64,000 nucleotides of DNA, from contig NC_049981.1 of NCBI RefSeq assembly GCF_000003815.2, positions 9,630,649-9,694,648 of the forward strand, in the 5' to 3' direction. This document shows, one piece after another, positions 35,586 through 46,864 of the stretch. The position numbers and the translations under genes were made by a program. The stretch is from Branchiostoma floridae. Its lineage: Eukaryota; Chordata; Leptocardii; Amphioxiformes; Branchiostomatidae. Numbering within the stretch: position 1 is the first letter of the stretch; the number at the start of each line of letters is the position of its first letter. The notes under the pieces were generated by a model that saw only the letters and a list, made by a program, of their open reading frames with translations, was not told where the DNA came from and did no database searches.

Positions 35586-36739
35586 ACAGGTCAAGCTATT
35601 GTAATGCTTGCAAGTATGCTATAATCCTCTACTCCTTCTTATACTGCAGCTGTCAATGCTCACAGTACATTGCCCCCCTCCCCTCAGGGTAGACTGTTCA
35701 CTAGTGTATACATCATTATATGGATAGGGTTTGGTGTCTTTAATCACACAAGATGTCTTTGATACAGTCTTACAACTTAATACAAGGTTTGGGCTGTCTT
35801 GTGGGCTTAGGATTATAGATTCCAGAGTATGGATTCCAGACAGAAGCATGGTTCTTTTAGCCCTAGGTGAATTGTTTTATCAAGGGCACAAGTCCTGACA
35901 GTGTTAAACCTTAAGTATGCGCTAAGATGCTTACATTACACACTCTCTCTCTACCGCTCACTTGTAAGTTTGTATTTAAATCTATGCGTCTAAGGCTTTA
36001 ACAGTTGAAGTCTCGAAAGCAAGCTTTGTTATATCACAGTGTGTACAGATGTGTTCAGACATGAGTTAATCCTTGGGTTGAAACACAGATGTTGGTTGAA
36101 CATATATCACTTCACACGATCCAGGGTTTAGTTGCCTGGAGGCAGCTTAACTCCTATGCCACAGTCCCATTTGGAAATAGAGGCCCTTTCAGGTAGTTAA
36201 CGGGCTCTTTCTCTTGGTAGTTTATGGGCTTTACTTTCAGGCGTGATGCCTACACTGCCTCATGGGGCACCCTGTGGCTACCAGGCTATTTTAGGGCACG
36301 GCAAGGCCTCTAGATTTTCCTTAACTTGCAGTTAAAATCAGCCCAGGACCAGGCAGCAAATAGATCCCATGACCTAGCTATGAAAACACGAAAGGTTCCA
36401 ACATGGAGGTCCCAGGATGGTTCCTTGTTGAACCCCTTGATGTTTAACTCTGACTTGAGCTTCAACCTTTCCTTCTACTACTACACTAGATGAATCCTGA
36501 CACTGTGACAGTGCCAGTCTGTGAGAACTTACCCAGGCCAAGTTTTACATGTAGAATCACACTCTCGCACAGCTGCACCTGCTTAGTAGCAATGTGGCAC
36601 CAGCAGCTTGAACACTGCTGTTCTATCTCACTAATATAGATAAGCAATACTTTTGCAGCATCAGTTTTAACATGCCTGGACATACTTTGCTGCTGGCTAC
36701 AAGTGAACTCTTGTACATATTTCATTACTGTTTGTGTGT
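35586..36739. other. No supported gene
   Basis: Unique-looking sequence without a recognisable exon. Short minus-strand frames at 35619-35849 and 36486-36725 have no domain. Confidence 0.35.
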
Positions 36740-36965
36740 TTGTGGACAGTGTAACTCAAAAAGCTTTTGACGGATTCCTATGACATTTGGCAGGTGGGTT
36801 GGGGCGTCTTGGTTGGGGGTTGAATTGGGGCTGTACCCATCTTTCAGAAGGGATGTAAAATGGGGATCCTGTATCTGAGATGCCTCGAGTATATGTAAAG
36901 AGGGAGGGCTAGAAACCCTTCCCTGTAAAAAATATACCCTGCTACAGAAACAGCAAGGAAGCTTA
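36740..36965 (+). mobile_element. SINE/repeat body shared with 47440-47630
   Basis: Shares ggggctg..catctttca, a atg.aaatgggg word, gaggtgcc-type and agggagggc words, and a ccctccctgtaa-like block with the SINE at 47350-47630. Its left part (actcaaaaagcttttgacgg, tttggcaggtgggttgg) matches 41077-41135, so two old repeats may abut here. Confidence 0.5.
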
Positions 36966-39621
36966 GTGCCACTAGGTACTACAAGGGTCTGAACAAGAAA
37001 TCCTTGATAGACCACATGCCTAGGGCTTCTATCTTAGTTGTACAGATAAGCATGACACTGCTAATCTCTGAGAATGCCGCACACATATATCAGGTGATGT
37101 ACACCTGTTCTTGCCTATCTCCTGACCTCAGGTCTCTTGCCTTGAGGCCAAGTCACCAGTCTTCCCTGGACTCTAGTGGTATATCACACCTTTGTTGTGA
37201 CAGTATTAATCCCTGAAAATCTGGTGATAAAAGCTCTTACATCAGTCATTACTTGGACACCTTATGCTAGTATACAAATTAAAGGAAAGCGTATAAGAGT
37301 ACACGATGAATTCTATTGTGCAACTTAATTGAAATTCTTTTCACACCATAAAGCCCATCTCCATTTTTACAGCCCTTGGGCCACACAGTTGTACAAGCTC
37401 TATAGCAGGGGGCTGGTCTACTGATAGCACTGTTTTTAACTACCATACTCTTTCCCAAATACTGAGTGCTAAGCAGTGAAAGCAGTATAGTATATACGTT
37501 TTGTATAAGTCTTTCTCATGAACAAACTAGGGTTTGAACCTATGTCCGGCTTGTCGTATACAAAGTGAACACAAAATCACAGAATCTGCCTATCTTCAGT
37601 TCACTGTGGTTCATCCCACCCTTTGCAAACTTTAGCCTGATTTACATTTAAACTTGAGTTACCGTAGACATATTCCAAGGTAAAACGTATACCCGTTATT
37701 TCCCATAGCCCATTTGAACCATTAAAAGTGACAGAGTCATACATAAGGATTTATGTAAAAGACTAATACCTAAGCTTCCAGTATATCACAGTGTCCTAGC
37801 CCTTTGCGGGGAGGATTTTCTTCACCTGTGATGTACGACTTAGCATGCTGTTCTTTTGAGTCGTCCTTTCATTCATGTTAAGGAGGAAAAAGTACTGTAG
37901 GATCTGCGAAACTTCAGGCACAAAATGTAACTGAAAGGTAATTTGCAGTAATGATTTTGCACCAACAATACCAGTGGAATAGCCCCCTGTTGTATTGCTT
38001 GTACAATGGTATGGCCCAAGGGCTATAGAAGTTGGGATGGGCACTGCCCTATATACCTTCGGATTTGAACAAACTAACAGGTATCTCTTGGTGATAATAC
38101 CATTGGAACTCTATTGTTTCATCCATTCTTGTGTACATTTTTTTCCGTATATCTCGGTGTAAAAGGAAGAGAATTTATAGCCTATGCAAGAACCATACCA
38201 TCAACTTGCAGAGGTATAAGAAAGGCAACAAGGGACTGGGGTCGAATCCTATTACAGGGATTCGCACTTTTGCTAGTTGCATTATTACCCTAACCTCTGT
38301 GCTGTGTGGGAATTGGGACGTTAATGAACTGACCAGATCCGATTTAGGAAAGGAACCTTACAAGGACATACAGGGACACAAGGGTAGAAGTCATAGAGTT
38401 AGGGAGAAAAGTTAGGCATTTGAGTTAGGCAACTGGGAAGAATTGTTCTGTGGAAAGTCTGGTCTAACCTCAGACTGAGGATTGAGTATAGCAGTTTTCT
38501 GAAGCAATAGCTCATCCCAGTGTAGCAGACCAGAATCTACCCCTCTGCATAATTGACACCCGGGTATGTTTTGGCCAGGGGTATGTTTTGGCTGCTACAC
38601 TCATAAGTCTAAGTATTCAGTGTTTAAAAATGGCTTACACGAGTTTCTAGGAAATCTGACAGACTTAGTAGAGAATTGAAGACAAATTAGAAATTTGTCT
38701 TTAAGTAGTTGTTCAATGGTATTCCTGTCTTAGGGGTTTTCTAGGGCTTGTCTGGAATGCGTTAATTGTTTTCTTAGTGTAATCCCTTGTCTGCATCTTA
38801 GGGGGATTAGAATTCCTGTAAATTAACAGTAAATTGGTCGTGATTGTAATCTAACAGAAAAGGAGTTAAGTGGAAGGAAAAGAGAACACCTATAATTGTT
38901 TCAATCATAGAATACCAAAAACTTTTCAGTTATTAGATCATGGATATTCTTAGGAAATTTATGTCACATACACTCTTTGAATTTGTCTTCTTCTTGTCTA
39001 AGTTCTATCTGTAAAGTGTGTTAATTTCTTGCAATGTCTTATGTGAAGAAAGTATAAAAAGACAAGATATGTTAGAAAAGTTGAAAGTGAAAAATGAACT
39101 GCTCTAAGAGTTTAAAGTTACCCAAAAGGAGGAGGAGCTCTCAGTGTGAGTTGAAAAATACAGGTTGTTTTTGAAGCCCCAGAAAACAAACACACTGTCT
39201 TTGTGATTTGTAGTTATACCTTCGTTGTCAGTGGTGGGCTACTTGCCCGGACCAGGTCCACTCTCTCTCTCTTAGTAGTTATACCAAAGTAGCCAATTTC
39301 ACACCAAGCAACTATTCTAGACATACTTTTGGTTTAATCCAGTCATAAGTAGTAAGGATTCTAATCTTTTCCTAAGACAGTCTTGTATTTTTTACTCTAG
39401 ACTGTTTAGAATTCTAGCCCATAGTTCAATACAGGTCAGATACTGGTATGTAGGTGGTTGACCCAGTTTATGTTAGGCTGAAAAAGAAGAAGACCCTGGA
39501 TCGCATTTAAGGGTGTAAGTCGGTTCTTGAGAAAGTATGGTATTTCCCCTGTATGGAAAAGATGAGCAAGGATGAATAGATAATTTGGGTCTGTTGTCTT
39601 TAATCTTTGCCTTTATCTTAC
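36966..39621. other. No supported gene
   Basis: AT-rich. A B-box-like word on the minus strand near 37530 (complement of agggtttgaacctatg) hints at another decayed SINE. The + frame at 38131-38415 (94 codons) has no domain. Confidence 0.35.
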
Positions 39622-39814
39622 TACTGTAAATACCTTTAATTTTGCGTTGATATGATTTTGCAGTAAAGAGAAAATGTGATAGAGTGCTTAAGTCATGTAC
39701 TGTACATTAACAGAAACTTTATGGTTTGCCTTTATGGTTTTCAGATCATAGCATAGCCGTCACTGTGAAAACAATGAACGCAAAGCAGCTGCAAAAATTT
39801 CACAAACTACAGTA
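39622..39814. mobile_element. MITE-like element, TACTG..CAGTA family
   Basis: Left end tactgtaaatacctttaatt, right end aaaatttcacaaactacagt. The whole is about 193 bp with no coding capacity. It lies 1.5 kb upstream of the first recognised ephrin exon, probably inside that gene's first intron. Confidence 0.55.
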
Positions 39815-41284
39815 TACCATGTAGTTTTGTCTAGAAATATCAGTATATTCATAGGGAAAGTAGTTAAACCTTGGTTAGTTGTAACTTAAGCTAGGGAAGG
39901 TGAAGAAATTTGCACAAGTTTACTAAGATGTTTTTTCAACAACGGCATTCCTGTAATGTTCTAGACTTGCTTGGAATATATATTATCGGCTTAAAAGACA
40001 AGGATGACAACATTCCTCAAGGCCTCTTCCATCTGTTCTGAGTGAACGGGAACTGGAGAGGTTTATTTTTCAGAGTCAGTAGCGAGACTGATGCTCCCCA
40101 TTACTGTCACTAGCGAGAGGGATCTGTGTGACTTGATGTGTTTTACAGAAACATGAAGGTACATTGTGAAACTGCTGTAGGAAGGTTTAGTACAACTACA
40201 AGTGAAATATTTACTTTCACAGAAGCTTTTATTTTGAGGCAAAAGGGGCTTTTACTGTGTTATTTTTGTTCGAGGTTGAAACTTTGCTGTAGAAAAGGAG
40301 ACGTGGTACATTAGAGATGTATTCACGGTGCCGTAAAATCAAATCGGGTTGGAGAGTTCACCGATAAAGATGCAAAATAAACCATCGCTAAGGTTGCAAG
40401 ATGCTTAATAACTTCATTAGTTTTACAGAAACAAGATCGTTCAACTTAGAACTGCTGTTAAAATGAGGTTTAATGGAACATAACAAGGAAAACTGTAAGG
40501 AATATTAGCTTTAGTATGTAACAAAGGAATAAAAGCTTTGTACACACTTCAGGGACAAACCATTGTCAGCAAGGGAAGGTAGGAGTTTGATAGAAATACA
40601 TTTTCTGTAGAACATCAGAGCAAACCAACACACCCTTTCTTGTCAATTAATGAACCCTCCTTAGGTCTTGAATATGTAGCATATCTAAGAGGAAGTTCCC
40701 ATGTCAATCATGCCTATAGGGTCCCTCCTTAATGGTGCAATCTGTTCAATATGACCCCAGGAATGTGGAGCTGTCAACAGCAGACAGGGGGAGGAGATGG
40801 TAAAGATAAGGGGGAGGGGGGTAGACTGACTGGGACTGGGGTCAGGGGTCTAGCCCTCTGGGTCGTGTCTCCTGGGGGGTCTCCTGGGGTGGGGGTGTGA
40901 GGGGGGTGCCTCCTAGAGGAGGTCACATTTTCTTGAATATCTAGAGGGATTGATATATTGGTCTTCTGTTCAGCTCTACATTCATATTGTTCATTGTATT
41001 ATTCTTGTTTTGCTACCTTTTGGTAGTTTAAATCCGTCTTAGGTACTGTTTTTTATGGGTTTGTGTGTTCGCACCTATAACTGAAGACTCTTCTGATGGA
41101 TTTGTTAAAATTTTTGGCAGATGGGTAGTTATTGACATCCCAATGAAACAGGGCGATTTTTGTCCCCCCCCCCCCCTTCTAGTAGTATACTCAAGTACTG
41201 CAGCATGACAGATGGAGACCAACAGTACTGTATTGTAGTGTTGTGTCGTAAGTTCTAACCAAGAGTTCTGTTTTTTTCTCACAG
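39815..41284. other. Probable ephrin intron DNA
   Basis: Ends in the acceptor at 41284. G-rich on + at 40785-40925, with a poly(C) run near 41165-41177. No additional exon recognised. In particular I did not find the signal-peptide exon here. Confidence 0.4.
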
Positions 41285-41399
41285 ATTTTCTGGCGGAGGG
41301 TACCACCTATCCCCCAATGTGAATGACATGGTGACGGTGTTCTGTCCGCACTACGAAGTAGGGTCTACAGATCTGGTGGAATACAACGTTCTATATGAG
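41285..41399 (+). CDS. Ephrin exon, first half of receptor-binding domain
   Basis: The acceptor tttttttctcacag is followed by a single A that completes a split codon (phase 2), then 38 codons ending at the donor gtaatt (41400). The reading begins F-S-G-G-G-Y and contains VNDMVTVFCPHYE, the hallmark ephrin segment (vertebrates: VNDYLDIYCPHYE), with the first domain cysteine, and ends in YNVLYE, the counterpart of YVLYMV. A lone A completing AAA or AGA would restore the K/R before F seen at the vertebrate exon 1/2 junction. Confidence 0.95.
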
Positions 41400-41494
41400 G
41401 TAATTTGTTAGGAAAAATATCAAGAATTGATAGAATTCAAGTAAATCTTAGTGTACCATAATTGAAATATTTTTTTTTACATCATCTTCTAACT

Positions 41495-41669
41495 CACTGT
41501 ATTAAAATGCCTTTATTTTAGTAGTAATTTAATTTGCACTGAAAGGAAATGGAGTGTTCGTGTTTTTTTGGTTTGCGGTAGCACTATATTTACATTTTGT
41601 ATAGTTGCTGCAAAACAGCAAGCATAAAAAGTTCTTAAAACCACTGTAAAAATTTCAAGACTTACAGTA
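41495..41669. mobile_element. MITE-like element in ephrin intron
   Basis: Same family as 39622-39814: left cactgtattaaaatgccttt, right gtaaaaatttcaagacttac followed by agta. It fills nearly half of the 403-bp intron that splits the receptor-binding domain. Confidence 0.5.
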
Positions 41670-41802
41670 ACTAAGTGATTGTCTACAAGGGATCTTTCAA
41701 ACTGAAGACCTGTCTGTAATTTGTCAGATAATTGTGACAGTTTATTGATTACAAAAGTTAATGATGAGTTATCTAACTAAACTTATTGTGTTATTGACCC
41801 AG

Positions 41803-41971
41803 GTTGATGAGGATGGCTATAACCGCTGTGACGCAGAAAGAGGACGTCCACTGTTGAGATGTGACCGGCCGTACCGCAGCTATCCGCTCAGTCTGACCAT
41901 CTACTTCCAGGAGTTCAGCCCGTCACCGTACGGACTGGAGTTCGATCGAGGCAGAGATTACTACTATATCT
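41803..41971 (+). CDS. Ephrin exon, second half of receptor-binding domain
   Basis: Acceptor ttgacccag, phase 0 in, phase 1 out, 56 codons plus one base, donor gtaagt. It carries domain cysteines two (NRCD) and three (LLRCDRP), then FQEFSPSPYGLEF, which aligns to the G-H loop that inserts into the Eph receptor (ephrin-B2: FQEFSPNLWGLEF), and DYYYI. With the previous exon it totals 284 nt, close to the single exon 2 of vertebrate ephrins as I recall it, so the phase-0 intron between them looks lineage-specific. Confidence 0.97.
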
Positions 41972-42589
41972 GTAAGTCTGCTTATGGTTCTTTCTTCTAG
42001 GGTCTTAAAAGCCTGGTCACGTCTTGTAACATGTCTAAAGAGCTTCGTACAATGGCAAACTAGGGCTGTGTATCTAAAACCTGTACTTTTATCTGTACCA
42101 GCCTATCAAATTTTTATGGTACAGGTCCGGACCTTAAATTTGGTGTACCTGTACTTGTGTACGTACAAATTAAATCACTAGACACAAGACACCAGACACT
42201 AGCAGATATTAAGGAATAAGGGTAGTACAATTGTGCTAACCTTGCAGTTAAGAATTAGAATAAATTTGTAAAAAAAAATATTTTACACCCAAAAATGTAA
42301 ATCCTCAGACAAAAATGGCATTTTAGCACTAAAACAGACAGACTAAAACAGCTCTCTTTGTGTTGGTTTTATGTCCACATTTTCACAAACCAAATACTCC
42401 CAAACATTTCCCCTCTTACAATATCTTGAAATATGAGTTTATGACAATATGGGGATGTTTTACTGATAGATTTGCTAACACCATCTGAGATCTTCTTCAT
42501 ATCTAACACCATCTATTCATTCGGTTCTTTGAAACTTGACCGTTTGAATGATAGCCTTATTTCTCTACCTGACAACTTTCTGATGGAAC

Positions 42590-43430
42590 CAAGATTTGCG
42601 ATTGTAGGAATCTTTTGCTGCCTTGAGCCGCAACGTCTTTGATTCTGGAATACTCACCATAAGTTTGAAAAATAAGGCAAAGGTCTAAAACAGTGAAGAC
42701 AGTGACGAATTCTTGATTTGCGATTGTAGAAAGCCTTTGCTGCCTTGAGCACTAGCGTCGTCGTTGATTCTGGAACAATGTAATGTGGAAAAATAGGGTG
42801 AAAGTCTGTATCAGGGAAGACAATGACAGATTCTCAATTTGCGATTGTGGAAATCCTTTGCTGCCTCGAGCAGCTGCATCTTTGTTTCGGGGAAACAGAC
42901 GGTGAAGGCAATGAACAGTTAAGACAATGAACAATTCTCGATTTGCGATTGTATAAAGCCTTTGCTGCCTTGAGCAGTAGCGTTGTCATTGATTCTGGGA
43001 CAAGACAGTGTTGAAAAATAGGCTGAAGGTCTGTATCAGTGAAGACAATGACAGATTCTTCTAGATTTGCGATCATAGAAATCCTTAGCTTTGATTCTTG
43101 AGCCACAGTCTTCAAATCTGGGACAGTATTTTGTTGAAAAAATAGGGTGAGGGTCTATAGCAGAGAAGACCATGATGGATTGTCAATTTGTGTGTATAAA
43201 AATCTGTCGCTACTGTAAGCCGCAGTGTGTTCAAACTGGAATGCTTCCCAAATGGTGGGAAAGAAGAGCAATTGTCTATAACTAAGAAGCCATTGACGAA
43301 TTCTAGATCTGCAATCATTGTAGAAATCCTTTGCTGCCTTGCGCTTCTGTATCTTCATTTCTGGAAAGCTCCAACGTTGGAAAAGTAGAACGAGAGTCTG
43401 TAAGGGAGAAGACCATGATGAATGCTAGCT
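42590..43430. repeat. ~122-bp tandem array in ephrin intron, about 7 units
   Basis: The word atttgcgattgtagaaatcc recurs near 42595, 42717, 42838, 42942, 43066, 43185 and 43308, mostly 120-124 bp apart (one unit is 104). Each is followed by tttgctgccttgagc, a gtc.ttgattctgg block, and a gaagacaatgacagattct block. Overlapping minus-strand frames of 60-93 codons here are repeat shadows. Confidence 0.85.
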
Positions 43431-44397
43431 CTCTGTAGGCTTCAGATCTGTCAGTTCCTCTAAATCTTTAACACATTGCCTGTCTGTAGAGGCGTAAGGA
43501 TAACATCAGTCTGATAATTCACTGGGACTGAAGAGGAAAGACATATGGGGGGGGGGGGCTTTTAAGTTTAACTAGTATCAATTCTATGGCCCACACCTCT
43601 TTTGTATTCATATCTCACTTTCTATGCCAAGGAGAAGGAATATACAATCTGGGTAAAATAGCCCAAGCTCCCGAATACATGTACATCATTACAGTGCAAT
43701 CAGTTTGCAATCATTAAGTGAAGAAAAGAGATTGAATATGCATTCCCAAGGTACCCTTATACCAAATTTAGGTCATATGATATGGTTTCAACATTACTGT
43801 ACAGGACCCAAAAAGTACATTTTTTTATGGAAATAGCCAAAAAGAAATGGATTCAATTTATTTGAACATTCTAGGCCAGCAGTAGATATAAATTAAAAAG
43901 TAATTATTTTTAGGCATTTTTTGTGTCAGGCTTTTCATTCTGTCCTGTTGTCCGCTGGGCAAAGAGGACAAAAATTGAAAGCCGGACTAAAATGCCTAAA
44001 AACATGTTAAAAATCAGCGGGAGCCAAACCTCTGCTTGGAGAGTACTAAAAGCCTGATAGATTCTGCCTGTGTTGCAAAGACAGGATTAACTAGGATTAA
44101 AATGGATTAAGGCATGTTTTGGATGACACCATATCATGTTGCAGAATCTTTCCCTTAAAACCTTATATTCTAACTAAAAGGCTTTTACCTCTTGCAAAAG
44201 TTTTCCTTCTCCATTTGGACAAAGTGTTTTTTATGTGATCACCCTCAGTTCTGTGGAACACAAAAGGAGTGGAGTTAGAAGTGAGCGATAAACCCAAGGT
44301 TATCAAGTCAATTACTGTAAACCTCTGGGTGGCACCAGACAGGCTATGTCCACAGGGATTTCATGTTGATGGACAAATAACTGGACCTTGGGTGTTG

Positions 44398-44600
44398 GGC
44401 ACCAATGGTATGTTGGTAAAGTGTTTGGCCCAGAACCCAGAGGCCCTGGGTTCAAATCCCCTCACATGCTCCAATGATTTGCCCTTTGGAAAGCTCTTAA
44501 GAATTGCATCACTTCACTCAGGTAAAAACGAATGCTTAGCTTCAGCCAGGGATGTCCCTTGGACAGGTTCCCTGTTTGAGGACACACCTCAAGAAAATGT
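44398..44600 (+). mobile_element. tRNA-derived SINE in ephrin intron
   Basis: A-box-like tggtatgttgg at 44406 and B-box-like ggttcaaatcc at 44449-44459 are 43 bp apart, the tRNA spacing. They are followed by a ttgccctttggaaagctctt block and cacttcactcaggtaaaaac, matching the order in other copies. The overlapping 128-codon frame at 44269-44655 is therefore not a gene. Confidence 0.65.
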
Positions 44601-44919
44601 CTGTGATGGTTTTATGATCACATATTTTATAGAGACCTCTTCAACAGGAACGTAATAAAACCACTACAAACATTTCCCCATTTACAGTTAAATCCAGCAT
44701 TGCAGTTATAACTGGGAACTTAAAACTGCTGCAAACATTTTCCCCATTACATTACCCATTGTTATACAGCAGACCCTGTGCTATAGCTGCTAATTGGTGT
44801 CGAACCCCTGCCTTTCATCAGGACAGATAAGAATCTGTGATAACAAGAAGTTTTCCTTGCAAGCCTCCAGCTAAAAATCTCCCATAGAGAATATGGAATA
44901 CCAGCACTGGAACTTATCA

Positions 44920-45080
44920 TGTCTTGAGTTGAGTTGAATGTGCAGTCTAACTCTAACCTGAACAAGTGACCACCTGGCCACTTCTTTTGTGGTCGCATTA
45001 ACACAAATATTAGGAATCCTGTCTATAGTGGCCACTATAGAACAAATTTTGTTAGTCACCTGAGTGGTTGTCTTGGACAG
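44920..45080 (-). mobile_element. Decayed mariner-like MITE remnant
   Basis: Read on the minus strand it has accactcaggtgac, gtggccactatagacagg and caggtggtcacttgttcagg, the same blocks as the intact element at 50211-50387 plus an insertion. It ends about 90 bp before the next ephrin exon. Confidence 0.5.
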
Positions 45081-45169
45081 TTTTGGCTGTAAATGAAGTT
45101 TTCTTGTCTAGACTTGAACATAACCCTGTTGCCTTTGTGCCTAATGATGATATGTTCTTCTCTCATCAG

Positions 45170-45265
45170 CCACATCGACAGGGGAGTATGGGGGCCTGAA
45201 TGCCACAGTTGGAGGAAACTGTGTGAATGGCATGAAGATGAAGCTGTCCATCTGCTGTAAAAGTA
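45170..45265 (+). CDS. Ephrin exon, end of receptor-binding domain
   Basis: Acceptor ttctctcatcag, donor gtaagt, phase 1 at both ends, 96 nt. Completes the S of ISTSTGEYGGL, followed by NATVGGNCVNGMKMKLSICC. The STS-G...GL..GG-C pattern matches vertebrate ephrin-B (STSNGSLEGL..GGVC) and supplies the fourth canonical cysteine. NAT is an N-glycosylation sequon. Two extra adjacent cysteines (ICCKS) are not in the vertebrate pattern. Confidence 0.94.
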
Positions 45266-45514
45266 GTAAGTATACATCATCTTGTCCACCCCTGTACTGA
45301 AGTGTACTAGTCCGAATGTTGAAATGCTGGCCAGAACAATTTCATAGTTTATTGGTATTTATGCATATTATTTGTGTTAATTACATAGTCATTAGAATTT
45401 ATTGTTAAGATAGATAATGTATTGCATTTCAGAAGGAAAATGTTGCCAGAAAAGCAGAAGATCAGTAGATGACGATACAATTTCTGTCAGACATTTGCAT
45501 AGAAAATTGCAATG

Positions 45515-45900
45515 GCAACTGTAGTACAAACAGTGATCACTGTGGGGCGCTGTTGAGCTACTTTGTGGCCTTTACAATGCCAGGTGTCTTGACAGTTTGG
45601 TAGTCATTGCCAAGGTAGTGGACAGCTAAAAAGTGCCACACATATGACCATTTCTTTGGCTACCAAATTGCAGTGACACCTGTGGTACCAACAGTGATCA
45701 CTGGGGTGCTGTTGTACTATTCTGTGGCCTTTACAATGCCAAGTGTCTTGACAGTTGTGCATAGCTCAAAAAGTACAACTTTGGGTACCAAATTCTGGTA
45801 GCAAGCACCTCAGTCCCAGTGCCTGTAGTACCAACAGTGGTCACTATGTGGCGCTGTTGTGCTACTGTGTAAGATAGTAGATAAACCAAGAAGTCCAACA
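45515..45900 (+). repeat. Three-copy ~144-161-bp repeat in ephrin intron
   Basis: The core gtagtaccaacagtgatcac, then a gggcgctgttg.gctac block, occurs near 45521, 45682 and 45826. Units one and two also share tgtggcctttacaatgccaa and gtgtcttgacagtt. The tail of unit two (cacatatgaccatttctttg) matches the sequence just before the alternative acceptor at 45933 (aacatgtatgatggtttctt). Confidence 0.8.
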
Positions 45901-45933
45901 TGTATGATGGTTTCTTTCCTCCTGCTCTTTCAG

Positions 45934-46050
45934 ACACTTCCGACACCTCTGTGGCTAACACGTTACACCTGGGTGTTTCTTGGTTCTGTGGCTTGTCTGT
46001 CGCTGCACTCTTCTTTAACATGGCATCTCTCTCTCCCCCCTCACTTTCAG
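45934..46050 (+). CDS. Possible alternative 5' extension of ephrin exon 4
   Basis: A strong acceptor (ttctttcctcctgctctttcag, ending 45933) precedes the canonical one by exactly 117 nt. The extension has no stop, keeps the frame from the previous exon and adds 39 residues: a polar NTSDTS start with a sequon, then a hydrophobic LHLGVSWFCGLSVAALFF stretch of membrane-segment length, then a Ser/Pro-rich run into the normal exon. If used, it would place a hydrophobic segment right after the receptor-binding domain. It could equally be unused intron. Transcript evidence decides. Confidence 0.35.
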
Positions 46051-46128
46051 CCACAGAAACACCCAATGTAGTGGAGGAACAAACCCAGAGAAGATCGCCC
46101 CCCCACATACCCAGTAATCGCATCCCAG
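46051..46128 (+). CDS. Ephrin exon, linker
   Basis: Acceptor ctcactttcag, donor gtaagg, phase 1 at both ends, 78 nt. Encodes a polar, proline-rich linker (TETPNVVEE then SPPHIPSNRIP) with no cysteines, as expected for the juxtamembrane stalk of an ephrin. Symmetric phase means it can be skipped without a frameshift; the corresponding vertebrate ephrin-A exon is known to be alternatively skipped. Confidence 0.88.
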
Positions 46129-46864
46129 GTAAGGCACCACTACACACTCTTTCCTTTGGGTTATTCCATCTTCAAATCACAATAATAGGGGACGCTTTCA
46201 AAACTTTCAACTCAAATAACTACTCTATGTTCGCAGTCACTGCACGCAATTTCTCTAATAGGAAGTTCTACTTTACATCTTAGGATTTTCGCTGCATGCC
46301 ATATTTCGTATTCCTCTTATTTTTCATCTTCTTTAAGTTTTAAACTATTAGAGAATTAGTATGTCAATTCAGTGTAGAAAGTATTGTGAAAAATAGACAT
46401 GTGACCAAAAAACACTTTGTCGTTAATATGTATGAAACTCTTCACTGAAGCCCCTGTTCAAATACAATACAAATCCATGTTGTACATCATAGTAACTTCT
46501 GATCAATTAGAGCCTATCATAAGAGGCACTAAAACAAGACCTTGTAGAAATACGCTGAATTTTGATCTTAAGAATTCTTCTCCGCCAAAAAGTCACAAGG
46601 GTCCTCTTGTGACCGTTAAAAAGACAATAATTGGAGGGTCTATCAGGTCTATGATAGAAACCTCACTTTTGACACCCCTTTTTTTCTGTATCCATCCATG
46701 AGACCCGACAACTCCAATCCGTCCTTACGCCATCTAAAATCTTAGACCCTACCTGTTCCTTCAAAAAGTCTCCAGATTTAGTGAAAATATTCAAGGATTT
46801 TGAGTCCTTAACTGTGCAACGCAATTGTGTCCTGTAGCTACGGCATAGATTTCTAGGACTACAA

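Noticed and set aside
44269-44655. 128-codon + frame inside the ephrin intron
   Set aside because: Overlaps a tRNA-derived SINE with A and B boxes.
46051-46283. Long 127-codon + frame reading through the exon 4 donor
   Set aside because: The donor gtaagg at 46129 and the downstream GPI exon give a coherent protein; the read-through tail looks random.
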